Shown piece by piece: positions 19,882-31,670 of a stretch of DNA of 64,000 nucleotides. Made by a program: the position numbers and the translations under genes. Each line of letters opens with the position of its first letter. The stretch's first letter is position 1. Source of the DNA: Strongylocentrotus purpuratus (lineage: Eukaryota; Echinodermata; Echinoidea; Camarodonta; Strongylocentrotidae); assembly GCF_000002235.5 (NCBI RefSeq), contig NW_022145551.1, positions 2,731,457 through 2,795,456 of the forward strand. Direction: 5' to 3'. Below the pieces are notes generated by a model. The model was not told the DNA's origin and did no database searches. It saw only the letters and a program-made list of their open reading frames with translations.

Positions 19882-20490
19882 TGACATGAGATAAAAATGA
19901 AGATACATGTAGTTCATATGCCGAACAAAATTCTGTTTAAAGTCTCAAGGGCCTCTTCAGCTTGTGCTGTTCTTCAGAAATATAATCATTAGTGCCAGTA
20001 GCGAGCATTGGTGAGCATTAAAGACAAAGATTAAATGGTATCTAAAAGAAATGCACCTAATTTTCACCACGTTACCTTCCTATTACATCGATCTGGATAA
20101 AACACAATTGGTCTTGACTTCGGACTTGGTATTGTTTTCATTCCGGTACTCCATCTTCATTTCATTCACGAAATATATCACACTAGCTGGTTTGGTTCAG
20201 ATGTAGGGCACATCTTAGTTTACAATTCCATACGCTTAAGCAAAGTTAGCATATACTGTGTCGCAAAATGCTGCAGGAAAAGTTAAGAAAATGTAACAAA
20301 GTCAAATTTGATTATGTACTGGATTGGAGATATAACCATCAAAGATGTCGGTGTTCACACTTTCTTGTTGCTTTGTTAAGTCCAATTAATTCATAAAACT
20401 TAGTATCTGCAATACTCATCTCCCCCTTCTAAATAAGAAGAAGAAATAAATAATAAAATAAAATGAAAATTGAGTTTCCAATGTTACAGG
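19882..20490. other. 3' flank of gene 3
   Basis: Diverged copy of 7,354-7,960. No further gene is seen. Confidence 0.6.
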
Positions 20491-20499
20491 AAAACAACA

Positions 20500-20715
20500 T
20501 TTTAGAACAAAATGATACAAGGGATTGGGAGAGGGATGGAGAAATTGATTTGCATAGCCCAGTGCATTTTAAAGCATCAAAGTTTGATAGGGATACGGGA
20601 GGGGTGGGATGTTGTTTTTATTGTTGAGGAGAGTAGGAAGGTTTATTACTCTATGGCTATATCTTTTGTCAAATGTGGAACAAATAAACTTGAAACTTGA
20701 AATTTAAACTTGAAG
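20500..20715 (+). mobile_element. Non-LTR retroposon 3' end
   Basis: It ends in GTGGAACAAATAAACTTGAA plus a short ACTTGAA-type tail. It is the counterpart of 7,950-8,205 with a less decayed tail. Confidence 0.55.
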
Positions 20716-20893
20716 ATGATAGCAGGTCAAATATCCCTATAACTAGGCATCTAGACTTCAATTTGATTATTGTTTACCAGACTATTGCATCTGAAGAGTA
20801 TTTACAGAATCTTATCTTCTCGAATTGATTTTCATTCTCAGTGTTACTCTCTTGCTTAATTGGTTCATTACCGATCACAGTTTTTGTTATTGG

Positions 20894-21150
20894 GATTCAA
20901 GTTCAAGTTTTCAAGTTTTTATTGTTCCACATTTTACAGAAAATATAGACATACATAATAATATAAATGAGCACATCTCAATGATTCTCAATTCATATAA
21001 TAGATTAAGTAGAATGTGAGGAACCTATTAGAAAGCAATGCTTGTATAATATAGATTCCTGAAAACAAATAAGTAATGTAGATGAAAAACAGTAGCAGTA
21101 GAGAAAGATGTAATTTAGGGGAGAGAATTTAAAACACAATGAAATAAGGA
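20894..21150 (-). mobile_element. Non-LTR retroposon 3' end, minus strand (duplicate)
   Basis: Nearly identical to 8,385-8,640. It was copied with the segment, not inserted separately. Confidence 0.6.
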
Positions 21151-21203
21151 CTTTTGTATACAAAATAAAGCATTACCACCAATACCCAGAGTCACCCGGT
21201 TAA

Positions 21204-21246
21204 AATGCGTAGTCAAAATGCGTAGTCAAAATGCGTAGTCACCCGA
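21204..21246 (+). repeat. Three tandem AAAATGCGTAGTC repeats (duplicate)
   Basis: Same array and copy number as at 8,698. Confidence 0.9.
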
Positions 21247-21259
21247 GCAATTTAGATTG

Positions 21260-22341
21260 CTTTGATTGTGGCAGCCCACATTCTGAAAATGTGAAATTTT
21301 GTGGTGATTTTTGTACATGAAGAATAGTGAAATTAGGACCACATAAGTTGCCAACTTGTATTTCGTGTAGCATTTCAATGATTCATTGAACTGTAAAACA
21401 TAACTTCATTATTATTTGGCTGATTTTAAAGGAAAAATCCAAGTGATTTTCCAGTTCATCCGATAAAATAAGTAAAATAATAAAAATAGAACAGTGAAAC
21501 TTTATAAAATTGGACAAAGAATTCAGAAAGTTAGATGAAATTTTGAAGTTTTTCTAAATGTCCAAAAGCATTGATAAGTATCGCACGAGTTGCATGCAGA
21601 TAAGTGAGTTGATGTCATCGCCTCACAACTTCACTTTTGCTCTGTTGTATTAGTTAGAATGACTTTGTAAGGAGACTGAAGTTGTCCTTTAATTTCAATA
21701 GAACTTTTTTTTAAATAAATTATATATGTGGTGTGTACACGCATTAAGAAGTGACAAGGGTCTAGAAATTTTCCTTTTGTTTTTGAATGGTTATGGCAGA
21801 ATGGTGCTCTTTAACCAAAAGAGACAAAAAAAAACATTGATTGCCTACAGTAATTAGATTCCACGTTATCAGCGTAATGTACATCAGCGTATATCAGTGT
21901 TTCATTTTTTAATTTTACCTTAAGATTTTGTCTTTGAGGCCGCCATCCTAGTCAAGCATCGCTTGTGATTGCGGTCTACTGCATTTTTTCCACAGATAGC
22001 TCGGAAAATACTTTAAATCTATAATAATTTGGTATAGAAATATGAAGTTTCGTTATTATATGTATATATGTAAAAAAAAGAAAAGAAAATTGACGTGAAG
22101 TTATTATTGTTTGTATATTTTGTATTAGGCTATACCGTACGTTTATATGTTCTTTGTTATATTTAGTTATCATATTAGGAAAAATGCAGAAATAACACAA
22201 AATTAAGTAAATCGAACGTGATAAGTTGCCTTGATGAGTCACTTTGGCATATAAGAAATGAGGGGTTACTTCCTTAAGCGTGTTTCGAGAGTTTTCTTTT
22301 CACAGAAATTCAATATTTCCTTCAAAGTGCAATGCTGTTTA
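21260..22341. other. Intergenic, no gene seen
   Basis: Duplicate of 8,745-10,212 without the 380-bp insert. Confidence 0.5.
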
Positions 22342-22741
22342 AAGGTAAAACCCAGTATTGGAAACGCCCTAATTTCAAAAAAATGAAATGGAATCTCTTA
22401 TTACCAATCATGTGAAAGAATATGTTTTGACTAATACGTGATGATTAAAAAATTGCCGGGAAACCGCCTACTAATTGATATATTTGGTAATTTTTTTTTT
22501 TATCTATTGGTGTATGAGAGATAAACGCACGTGTCGCGCACGTGTGCGTAGTCCCATATACATCTTTCTGTGTACAGTGCTTGTAACTTTACGAAGACTT
22601 GGCCAAATTTCCTATCATTTTGATGATTCCAGAACCTTGCAGTACACACCAATACTTATATGCTACATGATCAACCTTTTCTGATCGATTTCACAACGTT
22701 TCTTTCACAATGCAAGCACATGACCATAACTGGACTTTATC
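22342..22741. mobile_element. AAGGTAAAGACC-family MITE, duplicate copy
   Basis: Same insertion as 10,213-10,611, so it predates the segmental duplication. It differs by a longer T run near 22,490. Confidence 0.75.
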
Positions 22742-22769
22742 TAACATTTTGAGGATGACAAAACAACAC

Positions 22770-23570
22770 ATTGTATTAAATGTTTATTGATTATTAACAT
22801 TAGCCACGATGGAAACATGTTTACGAAATTGACGTATCTTTATGAATCAGAATGCGTTATTTGTAATGGTTTTTAGAATTCAATGAAGTACAGTAACATG
22901 TCATATTTCCATTCTTTTCTTGAACTTTAATTTCATTTATTTACAAACATGTTTTGATGTTTGTACTACCAGTATGTCTACTGTTCTTATGCCATCTAGT
23001 ACAGGGCACCTTAGATGTTCGTCAGTTCGAAAAGTTTGTACATATCTTAAACAATGTGTCGTTTGTTTCTTGAAATTGAATTTCAGCTTTTGGCTCAAAA
23101 AGACATAATTTGTCAATAATAACGAGCCATTTGTTTGTAATTTATTTGACGAAATCAATAAAGAATGACAATATTCGAACAATTTGATGCATTCTTAATT
23201 GTCTCTACTTTTAACAAATACAATGAAAGCAGTAATTATCTTGTTATCTGTACAATTTGTTATTAACATTCCATAGTTATCTTATTTACAAGTTTACACA
23301 AAACAGAGATTCCCCAATCTTAGATAAATCAATTCAAACAAATCAGTGGTTAGTGTGGATTTCAAAATAGACTTTTTTTTAAATAAAAATGGGGAAAACC
23401 AGTATGATGTACACATACTATGTCAGTGTACAATATGTAGTTATGAAGTTCTACAGGAAGGGCGGGAAATCCGTCATCTGTACAGAAGCTTCTAGCAACA
23501 GGGTTTTTGGCTGAGGTCCAGAGTTAGGTTGCCGTACTTTAAGGGGATGGGCTTTATTATATATATATAT
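22770..23570 (+). promoter_or_regulatory. Upstream module of gene 4
   Basis: GGGCGGGAAATCCG near 23,459 and AGAAGCTTCT at 23,484-23,493. The TATA place has become a TATATATATATA run (about 23,558), unlike the other copies. Confidence 0.4.
22957..23073 (+). CDS. Hypothetical small hydrophobic ORF, module copy e
   Basis: A 38-residue frame identical to that at 10,825 except MFVLPV for MLVLPV. Low confidence as a gene. Confidence 0.2.
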   Translation: MFVLPVCLLFLCHLVQGTLDVRQFEKFVHILNNVSFVS

Positions 23571-23641
23571 AATTATCTCGGCTAAAAAAAAACAATGAAA
23601 TAGAAAAAATTGGGAGGAGCCAAATAACCTTGTTATACCTA

Positions 23642-23864
23642 GTCCAGAATCTGCACGGTCCTTTATAATTTCCCCTCACACTTGATTCGAGTCGTCGTAG
23701 ATGGCGTTATCAACAAATTCATAATTATGCTCACCGAGCCCAGCCTGTTGGGCGTCCTAATTTAATGATCACGCCACCATCGGCTGTTAACGAGTAAGTA
23801 CAGAGAGCTCGAGAGGTAGCGTTGGTGTGGTGGAGATCAAAATTAAATGGGCCAGATTCTGGAC
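23642..23864. mobile_element. GTCCAGAATCTG MITE, duplicate
   Basis: Same insertion as 11,515-11,736, with TA at both sides. Confidence 0.75.
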
Positions 23865-24061
23865 TATGTTATACCAGGTACCTCGATAAAAGAGCTTGTC
23901 TTTACTGCTACGTACGTCTATGCTTATTTTCAGTGTTTTTTGTTTTTCTTATTCTGCTTCTTCTTCCTCCTCTCTCATCCTCGATCTTTTGAATATTACT
24001 CTTCCTCTTTACTGCCCGTCTGCTTATTGGTCATCCTCTATCACTTCATTAGACAATAATT

Positions 24062-24210
24062 AAAGGGGCACGTTCCCGCCAGTGTAGTTATCGGAACATG
24101 CCATCTGCGTAAGAGCCGTATTCTGTTAGTGTCAAAAGGCAGCTATAGCACCGTCCACCAGCGCGTACGTATTTTGAGCGCCCTCTGGATTACGGGGAAC
24201 ATGCCCCTTT
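24062..24210. mobile_element. 149-bp AAAGGGGCAYGTTCCC MITE, duplicate
   Basis: Same insertion as 11,934-12,082. This copy keeps the presumed TA on both flanks. Confidence 0.75.
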
Positions 24211-24603
24211 AAGGTGAATCATTGCCATCAAATTGTTGGGCACCAAGCACTTTTGAGAGGCTCTAAAAAGATAACGGGTCAAATACCCAAATCAATTAGA
24301 CATCTAGACTTCAATCTGAATACAATTGTTAACCAGACTATAGTATCTGAAGAGTATTTACAGAATCTCATTTCCTAAATAGGTTTCAAAATAGACTTCG
24401 TCCTCTCCAGTATACGTGCGCGCGTTATCGACACCGATTGAAACATGTACACGCCCCACATGTCGTCTTGAGAGGTTATAATTAGATGCTGTACCTGAAC
24501 GGCAGGACGTTCATACCGGCAATATTAGCAGCACTACATCTAGCCGAAGCCAGTATTAGTCGCGTTGATCTCAGAAGCTTGCAATTAAGGAAAGGATAAA
24601 GAC
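24211..24603 (+). promoter_or_regulatory. Gene 4 proximal 5' region
   Basis: Almost identical to 12,083-12,475, including the family leader and GACATGG. Confidence 0.4.
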
Positions 24604-26745
24604 ATGGAACAAGAAGGGGAAACTGGAGACCCCGGCCTCCCGGTAAAAAAGTTTGATGGAGAGGATGTTGAGGGTGAGGAGTATGCATCTGAGGAAAGCT
24701 CCGAGTCTGACTCTGAGATTGATGATGGAAAGTGCATTACGTCGTTTACCATAACAGTAAATGGAAGAAAGTTCTATTGTTCCTACGAGTCTGAGAGTGA
24801 TGATGATGAGGACATAGGAGTACCGATCTATGATTGCCCACCTTCCAAAGACACAAACCGTTTTTGGCAGTGGCATTTTCCACGAGAGTTCATACCAGTT
24901 GGTTGTGTTGAATATGATGAACAATCCGGGAGCGGAAAGTGGATGCTGTTCTACCCAATGTCAGAGATTGATGAAAAATGGGAGATTGCAAAGGATTTGT
25001 TTGATACCGGTGACCTGAGGGGTGTGAGGGGGATGAAAGTCTCAACAGCTATGGACAGTCCAAGAAGTTCTGATAATGCCACGGCAGTGCTTCTCATGTA
25101 TTGTGGACCGTGGACCGATGAACTGCTCATGAGAAAAATTGGGAGAAATCTGGCACTAAAAACAAAGTATGAGAGTAAGACTGGTTCTTTGATGTACAAA
25201 ACAGACGACCAAACCAGAGGGGGGACAAGGGCAACAGGCCAAGCTGTAAACCATGTTTACCAGATGCAGGTGCCGAGGCCTATCGAAGGAACTGCTAGCT
25301 CAGCAATGCCGGGTTTTCTGCCGTCCCAAGACACAGGAGACTATTGGCAGTGGCACTTTCCCAAGTGTTCACCTTCTGGCTGTGCTTAGGAATATGACTA
25401 CTCAAAGAGTGGGCGATGGATGTTGTTCTATTCATTGGCAGAGATTGACGAGAAATGGCAGATGATGAAAGGCTTGTTTGATTCCAATGAACTGGATGGA
25501 GTCCGAGGACTAAAAGTCTCTACAGCCTCCTCCCTGAAAGGTAACCAAACGGGCTACAGTTCCGCAGTAATTATGGTCTACTGTGGGCCATGGGATGACG
25601 AGGATCTTGTGTTGAGAGTAGGAGCAAATCTAGTCCAGAAGACCTCGTATAAAGACAAATCTGGCACTCTTCGCTACAAGACAGATATAGTTGGAAAGGG
25701 AACGACAAGTTTGGGGGTGTTGATGTCTAGCTACAACCAGGTGTTACCAGTTCCCAGGCCAAGAGTAGGGGCCAACTACAGCCAATCAGGCGTGGCAGAA
25801 CTTCCACCATCTAAAGACATGAGAAGCTATTGGCAGTGTCATCCGAAGTCCAAAGATGGCAGGTTTACTAACTATGACTCATCAATGAGGGGAAAATGGA
25901 TGCTGTTTTATCCTCCATCAGATATCGATGGCATGTGGCAGCTGATGAAGGATCTGTTCGACGCTGGGGAACTGCACGGAGTCAGTGATGCAATGGTCTC
26001 TACAGCAAAGAGCAATGCTACACATCCTGAAAAAAACAGCGGAGTCATCATGGTATATTGTGGACCGTGCGATGACGCAGAGCTCATGTTGAAAATCGGG
26101 GAAAACATTGCGTTGAAAACAAAATATGAAGACATATCTGGTATCATGCGTTACAAGGTAGACGCTCCCAGAGAGGGGAGAAGAGCAACAGACCAGAGTA
26201 GCCCGAGATACTGGGTACAAGTACCAAAGCCTCAGGTGATGCAGGCAAGCGCCTGGGACACAGCAGAATGCTCGCCTTCTAGAGACACAGCAGAATGTCC
26301 GCCTCCAAGAAGAATAAGATACAATGGAGACTTCTGGCATTGGCATCGTAAACCTCTAGATGGTGTTGAATATGATCCCTCAACGAGCGGGAAATGGATG
26401 CTCTTCTATCCAACGTCAGAGATGTATGATCGTTGGCATCTGGTGAAGAGTCTGTTCGACGCTGGTGAACTGCACGGAGTTGGAGAATTACAGGTTTATA
26501 CAGCAAAGGGTAATCCTGGACATCCTGACAGCGGAGTCATCAACGTCTATTGTGGACCGTACGACGATGAAGAGCTCATGATGAGGATAGGAAAGAATCT
26601 TGCGAAGAAGATGCAGTATAAAAACAGAAATGGTTTCATGTTATACATGACAGAGGGACAACAGATGAAGGGTAGAGCGATGGGCGAGGGATTGTGCCAG
26701 GGATTGGACCATCTTTACGAAATAAGTTTGCCATGGAGGTACTGA
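24604..26745 (+). pseudogene. Gene 4: near-copy of gene 2 with one in-frame stop
   Basis: The reading frame has the same length as gene 2. The translations differ at about nine of 713 residues, apart from a TAG at 25,387-25,389 where gene 2 has GAG (codon 262, in the opening of repeat 2). Translation from 24,604 would give 261 residues: the acidic N-terminus, all of repeat 1 and the start of repeat 2. A 441-codon frame reopens at ATG 25,420, with most of repeat 2 plus repeats 3 and 4, but it lacks the family leader. At several differing places gene 4 has the residue also found in gene 1 (YCGPW, LVQKTSY, AELPPSK), so the stop is recent and the rest is not decayed. The TAG G context is not a known readthrough signal. 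It may be a polymorphic null allele, a young pseudogene or a truncated product. AATAAA lies at 27,276-27,281. Confidence 0.8.
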
Positions 26746-27315
26746 TGACATGAGATAAATTTGAAGATAGTTCACAGAAAACCTCATTTGTTTCCTCCAT
26801 CCATATTGTCTTTTCTGAAAATTCTTGCAGAAGTCATTGTTAAATGACAGTTCGTATCACAAATAGTACTTAAATAAGTACTGATCCTTTTATTTAATTT
26901 ATATATTTTTGGTTATGTTGAGGAAAGCATAGAACTCTTCCCTTTTTTCTCAATTGTTTACGCTATGTTTAGTAAAATATGTCACTTAAAGATAACCCTC
27001 GTATAATCATATGCTTTTGTAAATATCTTGAGTTTATTCAAATATCCCAATCTATATACATACCTATTAACTGGGACCTACATAATACAAGCTTTGCTTT
27101 TTAGTAGATCCCCCACTTTATATAGCTTTTTTTCAATGTATTTATCATACTTATGATTGAATTTCAAATTGTTAAACTAACTATTACCATGTAAATTATG
27201 TTTCTATAGTATATGTTTAGTTATAAATACTACCATGTTCATTATGTTCGATTATGTTATCTTTGATAAAGTGGAAATAAAGTAAACTTGAAAACTTGAA
27301 ACTTGAAACTCAACA
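26746..27315 (+). mobile_element. 3' flank of gene 4 with retroposon-type tail
   Basis: Counterpart of 14,618-15,180, with an extra TGTTCATTATGTTCGATTAT-like stretch near 27,237. It ends in AATAAAGTAAACTTGAAAAC. Confidence 0.5.
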
Positions 27316-27419
27316 CTGTTTGCTTGGGTTACAAAATGATACAAATTTTCTTATTCCATTGTGTTTGAGCCACCCCCCCCCCCCTCTAAATAACATCTTT
27401 CTCTAATGCTATGCTTTTT

Positions 27420-27650
27420 CATCTAAATTGTGTTTTTTTTAAGGAACCTAACATATACAAGCACTGCTTTTCAATACGTTCCTCATATTCTACTTAATCT
27501 TATCATATGAATTGAATATCATTGCGACTTGCTCATACCACATGTATATGTGTATGTATATATATTATTTCTATTTTATATGTATGTCTATATCTTTTGT
27601 CAAATGTGGAACAAATAAACTTGAAACTTGAAACTTGAACTTGAAAATGA
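27420..27650 (+). mobile_element. Non-LTR retroposon 3' end (duplicate)
   Basis: Counterpart of 15,290-15,512, with the same (ACTTGAA)n tail. Confidence 0.6.
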
Positions 27651-28796
27651 TAGCAGGTCAAATACCCCGATAACTAGGCATCCAGGCTTCAATCTGAATA
27701 CAATTGTTAACCAGACTATTGCATCTGAAGAGTATTTACATAATCTTATCTCCTCGAATTGATTTCCATTCTCAGTGTTATTATCTTGCCCAATTGGTTT
27801 ATTATCGATCACAGTTTTGTCATTGAGATTGCTTTGATTGTGGCAGCCCACATTCTGAAAATGTGAAAATGTGAAATTTTGTGGTGATTTTTGTATACGG
27901 AGAATATTGAAATTTGGATCATATAAAGTTGCCAACTCGTATTTTTTGTAGCATTTAAATTATTCATTGAACTGTAAAAAAATAACTTCATTATTATTTG
28001 GCTGATTTTAAAGGAAAAGAATCAAGTAATCTTCCAGTTAATCAGAATAAAAAAGAGTAAATTAATACAAATAGAACAGTGAAATTTTGTAAAATGGGGC
28101 AAAGAATTAAAAAAGTTAGATCAAATTTTTAGTTATGCAAAATTTCCAAAAGGATTGATATCTATCGCACGTGTTGCATGCAGAATAGTGAATTGGTGTC
28201 ATCGCCTCACAACTTCACTTTTGCTCTATTAAATAGGCTAGAACGAATTTGTAAGGAGACTGGAGTTGTCCTTTAGTTTCAATAAAACTTTTGTTTAAAT
28301 ATATGATATGTGGTGTGTACACACATTTAGAAGTGACAAGGGTCTCTGAATTTTCATTTTGTTTTTATCTGAATGCTTATCGAATGGTGTTCTACCAAAA
28401 AAGAATACATCAGCGTACATCAGTGTTTCATTTTTTATTTTTATTTCAGATTTTGTTTTTGTTTTTGAGGCCGCCATCCTAGCCCAGTATTGCTTATGAT
28501 TGCGGTCTTCTGCACTTTTTTTCCGCAGATAGTTCGGATAATACTTTGAATTTATAATAATATGTTATAGAAATATTAAGTTTCATTACCATATGTATAT
28601 ATGTAAACAAATATTTTGACACGAAGTTATTATTGCTTGTATATTTTGTATTGTACCTTACGTTTATATGTTCTTTGTTATTCAGATATCCTATTTGGAA
28701 AAATGCAGAAATAAAATAAAATCATATAAATCGAACGTGATATTGGTGAGTAATCACTTTGGCTTATTATTATAAATGAGAGTTACTTTCTTAATC
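27651..28796. other. Intergenic, no gene seen
   Basis: Duplicate of 15,513-16,650. Confidence 0.5.
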
Positions 28797-29580
28797 ATGT
28801 TTCGAGAGTTTTCTTTTCACAGAAACTCAACATTTACATCAAAGAGCAATGCTGTTTAACATTTTGAGGAGGAAAAAACAACACATTGTAATGTTTATTG
28901 GTTATTAACATTAGCCACCATGGATACATGTTTTCAGAAATTGACGTATCTTTTATGAATCAGAAAGCGTTAATCGTAATGGTTTTAGAATTCAATGAAG
29001 TACAATGTATATTTATATCATGTCATATTTCCATTCTTTTCTTGAACTTTAATTTCTTTTATTTACATATACATGTGTTGATATTTGTACTACCAGTATT
29101 TCTAGTATTCGTACTCCATTTAGTACAAGGCAGCTTAGATTGTCGTCAGTTCGAAAAGTTTTTAAATATCTTAAACGATGTGTCGTTTTATTTTACTGGG
29201 TGTAACCACAAATATGTTTAATAATGTGTCGTTTGTTTCTTGAAATTCAGCTTTTGGCTGAAAAAGCCATAACTTTGCAATATTCATAACGAGCTATGTT
29301 TTATGGAAATTATTTGACGAAATGAATAAATAATGACAACATTCAAACAATTTGATGCATTCTAAAATGTCTCTACTTTTAACAAATACAATGAAAGCAG
29401 TACTTATCTTGTTATCTATACACATTGCCAGTAATATATTTATCTTATTTACAAGTTTACCGAAACAAATTAAACATTCCCAGAGCTCAGATAAATCAAA
29501 TCAAATAAACTATTTTCACTGGTGGCATGCACACATTGTTGAAGACGTTAATAATTAACTATTCAACTCCAGTTAACCCA
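28797..29580. repeat. Upstream module, copy f (no gene follows)
   Basis: It matches 16,651-17,400. Instead of the promoter part and a gene, it runs at about 29,580 into another module copy. Confidence 0.7.
28928..29221 (+). CDS. Hypothetical small hydrophobic ORF, longest copy (f)
   Basis: A 97-residue frame from ATG 28,928. It has two hydrophobic stretches, ISILFLNFNFFYLHIHV and LIFVLPVFLVFVLHLVQ, then SLDCRQFEKFLNILNDVSF and a short tail. A signal peptide or a two-pass small membrane protein is conceivable. The upstream half is broken in copies c, d and e, while the second half stays open in five copies. No homologue is recognised. Confidence 0.25.
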   Translation: MFSEIDVSFMNQKALIVMVLEFNEVQCIFISCHISILFLNFNFFYLHIHVLIFVLPVFLVFVLHLVQGSLDCRQFEKFLNILNDVSFYFTGCNHKYV

Positions 29581-29609
29581 TTGCTTACCGGAACCTGGTG
29601 GTCTCTGTG

Positions 29610-29988
29610 TTAAGTCTATAAAATAAAATCATATAAATCGAACGTGATATTGGTGAGTAATCACTTTGGCTTATTATTATAAATGAGAGTTACTTTCTTA
29701 ATCATGTTTCGAGAGTTTTCTTTTCACAGAAACTCAATATTTCCTTCAAAGTGCAGTGGTGTTTAACATTGTGAGGATGAAAAAACAACACATTGTATTA
29801 AATGTTTATTGGTTATTAACATTAACCACGATGGAAACATGTTTACGAAATTGACGTATCTTTATGAATCAGAAAGCGTTATTTGTAATGGTTTTAGAAT
29901 TCAATGAAGTACAGTGTGTATTTATAACATGTCATATTTTCATTCTTTTCTTGAACTTTAATTTCATTTATTTACATATACATGTGTT
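29610..29988. repeat. Upstream module, copy g (left part)
   Basis: It repeats 28,715-29,085 in tandem and is interrupted by the hAT-like element. The module resumes at 31,663. Confidence 0.7.
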
Positions 29989-31662
29989 CAGGCGCGCCGG
30001 AAGCAGTTTGGGATTGGGGGGGGGGGCAAACATTCCAGGGGCAGTGACGTAATGAGAAAAAAAGTTCGGAAGGGGGGGGGGCAGACGAAAAATCTGCATC
30101 ACCACCAGTCTTACACGTTACATGCAGGTCCCGCGGAACGTTTTTCAAAGTGGAGTATTATCGATCAGGTAGAGCGTAAATTGGCGTGGGGTCCAGGGCA
30201 TGAGCCTCGGCAGGGGGTCAAGGGGCTGAGCCCCCGGAAGCTCAGGGGTTTTAGGTATTTAATTACGGTCAGATGAGCATCCAGGGGCCCGCCTTAGGGC
30301 CCTTGGTGGGGTCCAGGGGGCAGAGCCCCCGGAAGCTCAGGGGTTTTAGGTATTTAATTAAGGTCAGATGAGCATCCAGGGGGCCGCCTCAGGGCCCTTG
30401 GTGGGGTCCAGGGGGCAGAGCCCCCAGAAGCTCAGGGGTTTTAGGTATTTAATTAAGGTCAGATGAGCATCCAGGGGGCCGCCTTAGGGCCCTTGGTGGG
30501 GTCCAGGGGCAAAGCCCCGGAAGCTCAGGGGTTTGAGGTATTTAATTACGGTCAGATGAGCATCCAGGGGGCCGCCTTAGGGCCCGTGGTGGGGTCCAGG
30601 GGGCAAAGCCCCCAAAAGCTCAGGGGATTTAGGTATTTAATTAAGGTCAGATGAGCATCCAGGGGGCCGCCTTAGGGCCCTTGGTGGGGTCCAGGGGCAA
30701 AGCCCCGGAAGCTCAGGGGTTTTAGGTATTTAATTACGGTCAGATGAGCATCCAGGGGCCCGCCTTAGAGCCCTTGTTGGGGTCCAGGGGGCAGAGCCCC
30801 TGGAAGCTCGGGGGTTTTAGGTATTTAAATACGGTCAGATGAGCATCCAGGGGCCCGCCTTAGGTCCCTTAGTGGGGTCCGGGGGCAGAGCCCCCGTAAG
30901 CTCTGGGGTTTTAAGCATTTAATTACGGTCAGATGAGCATTTTTTATACCTTATTTGTGACATTGGCAGGTCACTTATTTTTTTCTCCGTCTTTCTTTCT
31001 TTTTCTCTTTAACATACTTTTTCAAAAAGGAGGGGGGGGGGGCTCGAGCCCAGCCACTTTGCAGACCATGACATAAAGGCTTCTAAATAAGCGTATTTCG
31101 CCCGACTGTAATTTGGGAATTTCTTATTTTCCAACAAACGCATAAGAAGGTATGACTTACAAAAAAAATGGAGAAAAAATGCCGGAAAATCATGTCACAA
31201 CATCAACATTTGTATATCACTTGTTTCGAATAAGAAATACATCACCCCCCCCCCCCATCAGTACGCCAACGTTCAGGGGCTCATGTCTTCTCACCCCTAT
31301 AACAAAAAAACGGACACGCTTTCCCATTCTCGCACAATATGTCCACGATATGCGCGTATCGCTATTATAGAGACCTCCATTGATAAATACCGTATAGGTG
31401 GCATGCGCAATGTTTATGAAATTTAATTCCTGTGAACTTTCCTTTTTCTTTGAATGGAATTGTATATGTGATTTAATTCAGGTTTTTATTATTGTTACGT
31501 TCTTTTGGATTAAAAATACAAACCATGTTTACTCCTTTACTGTTTTTTTTTTTTTTTTGAGGGGGGGGGGCGTTTTGGGGGGGCAAAAATGCGTTTTGCC
31601 CCCCCACTTTTTTGACTGGGGGGGCAACTGCCCCCCCTGCCCCCCCACTTCCGGCGCCTATG
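29989..31662. mobile_element. hAT-like element with perfect 8-bp duplication
   Basis: CATGTGTT at 29,981-29,988 and 31,663-31,670 flanks ends CAGGCGCGCCGGAAG (left) and CATAGGCGCCGGAAG (right, reversed). The uninterrupted site is seen in copies a, d and f. G and C runs lie next to both ends, as in the element at 279-729. An 8-bp duplication with a CA start fits hAT. No transposase is seen; the interior is largely a minisatellite. Confidence 0.8.
30175..30945 (+). repeat. 94-95 bp minisatellite, about eight copies
   Basis: GTCAGATGAGCATCCAGG recurs at starts near 30,269, 30,364, 30,459, 30,552, 30,647, 30,740, 30,835 and 30,929: spacings of 93-95 bp. Each unit has a GGGGGCAGAGCCCCC-type palindrome. 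The first unit is the most diverged. It lies wholly inside the hAT-like element. Confidence 0.9.
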
Positions 31663-31670
31663 CATGTGTT

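Larger units (their letters stand above)
20788..29575. repeat. Segmental duplication, copy 2 (high-identity part)
   Basis: Counterpart of 8,281-17,400. It lacks the 380-bp MITE and carries the stop-containing gene 4. Confidence 0.85.

Noticed and set aside
25381-25395. Programmed stop-codon readthrough in gene 4
   Set aside because: The bases after TAG (GAA) do not match known readthrough contexts, and gene 2 has a plain GAG there.
25420-26745. Independent 441-residue gene after the stop in gene 4
   Set aside because: It starts inside repeat 2, has no leader and is collinear with gene 2. It is the rest of the same damaged gene.
30463-30654. 63-codon frame in the minisatellite
   Set aside because: The repetitive translation simply follows the 95-bp repeats.
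30175-30945. CRISPR-like regular repeats
   Set aside because: Units are adjacent with no unique spacers, in a eukaryotic transposon.
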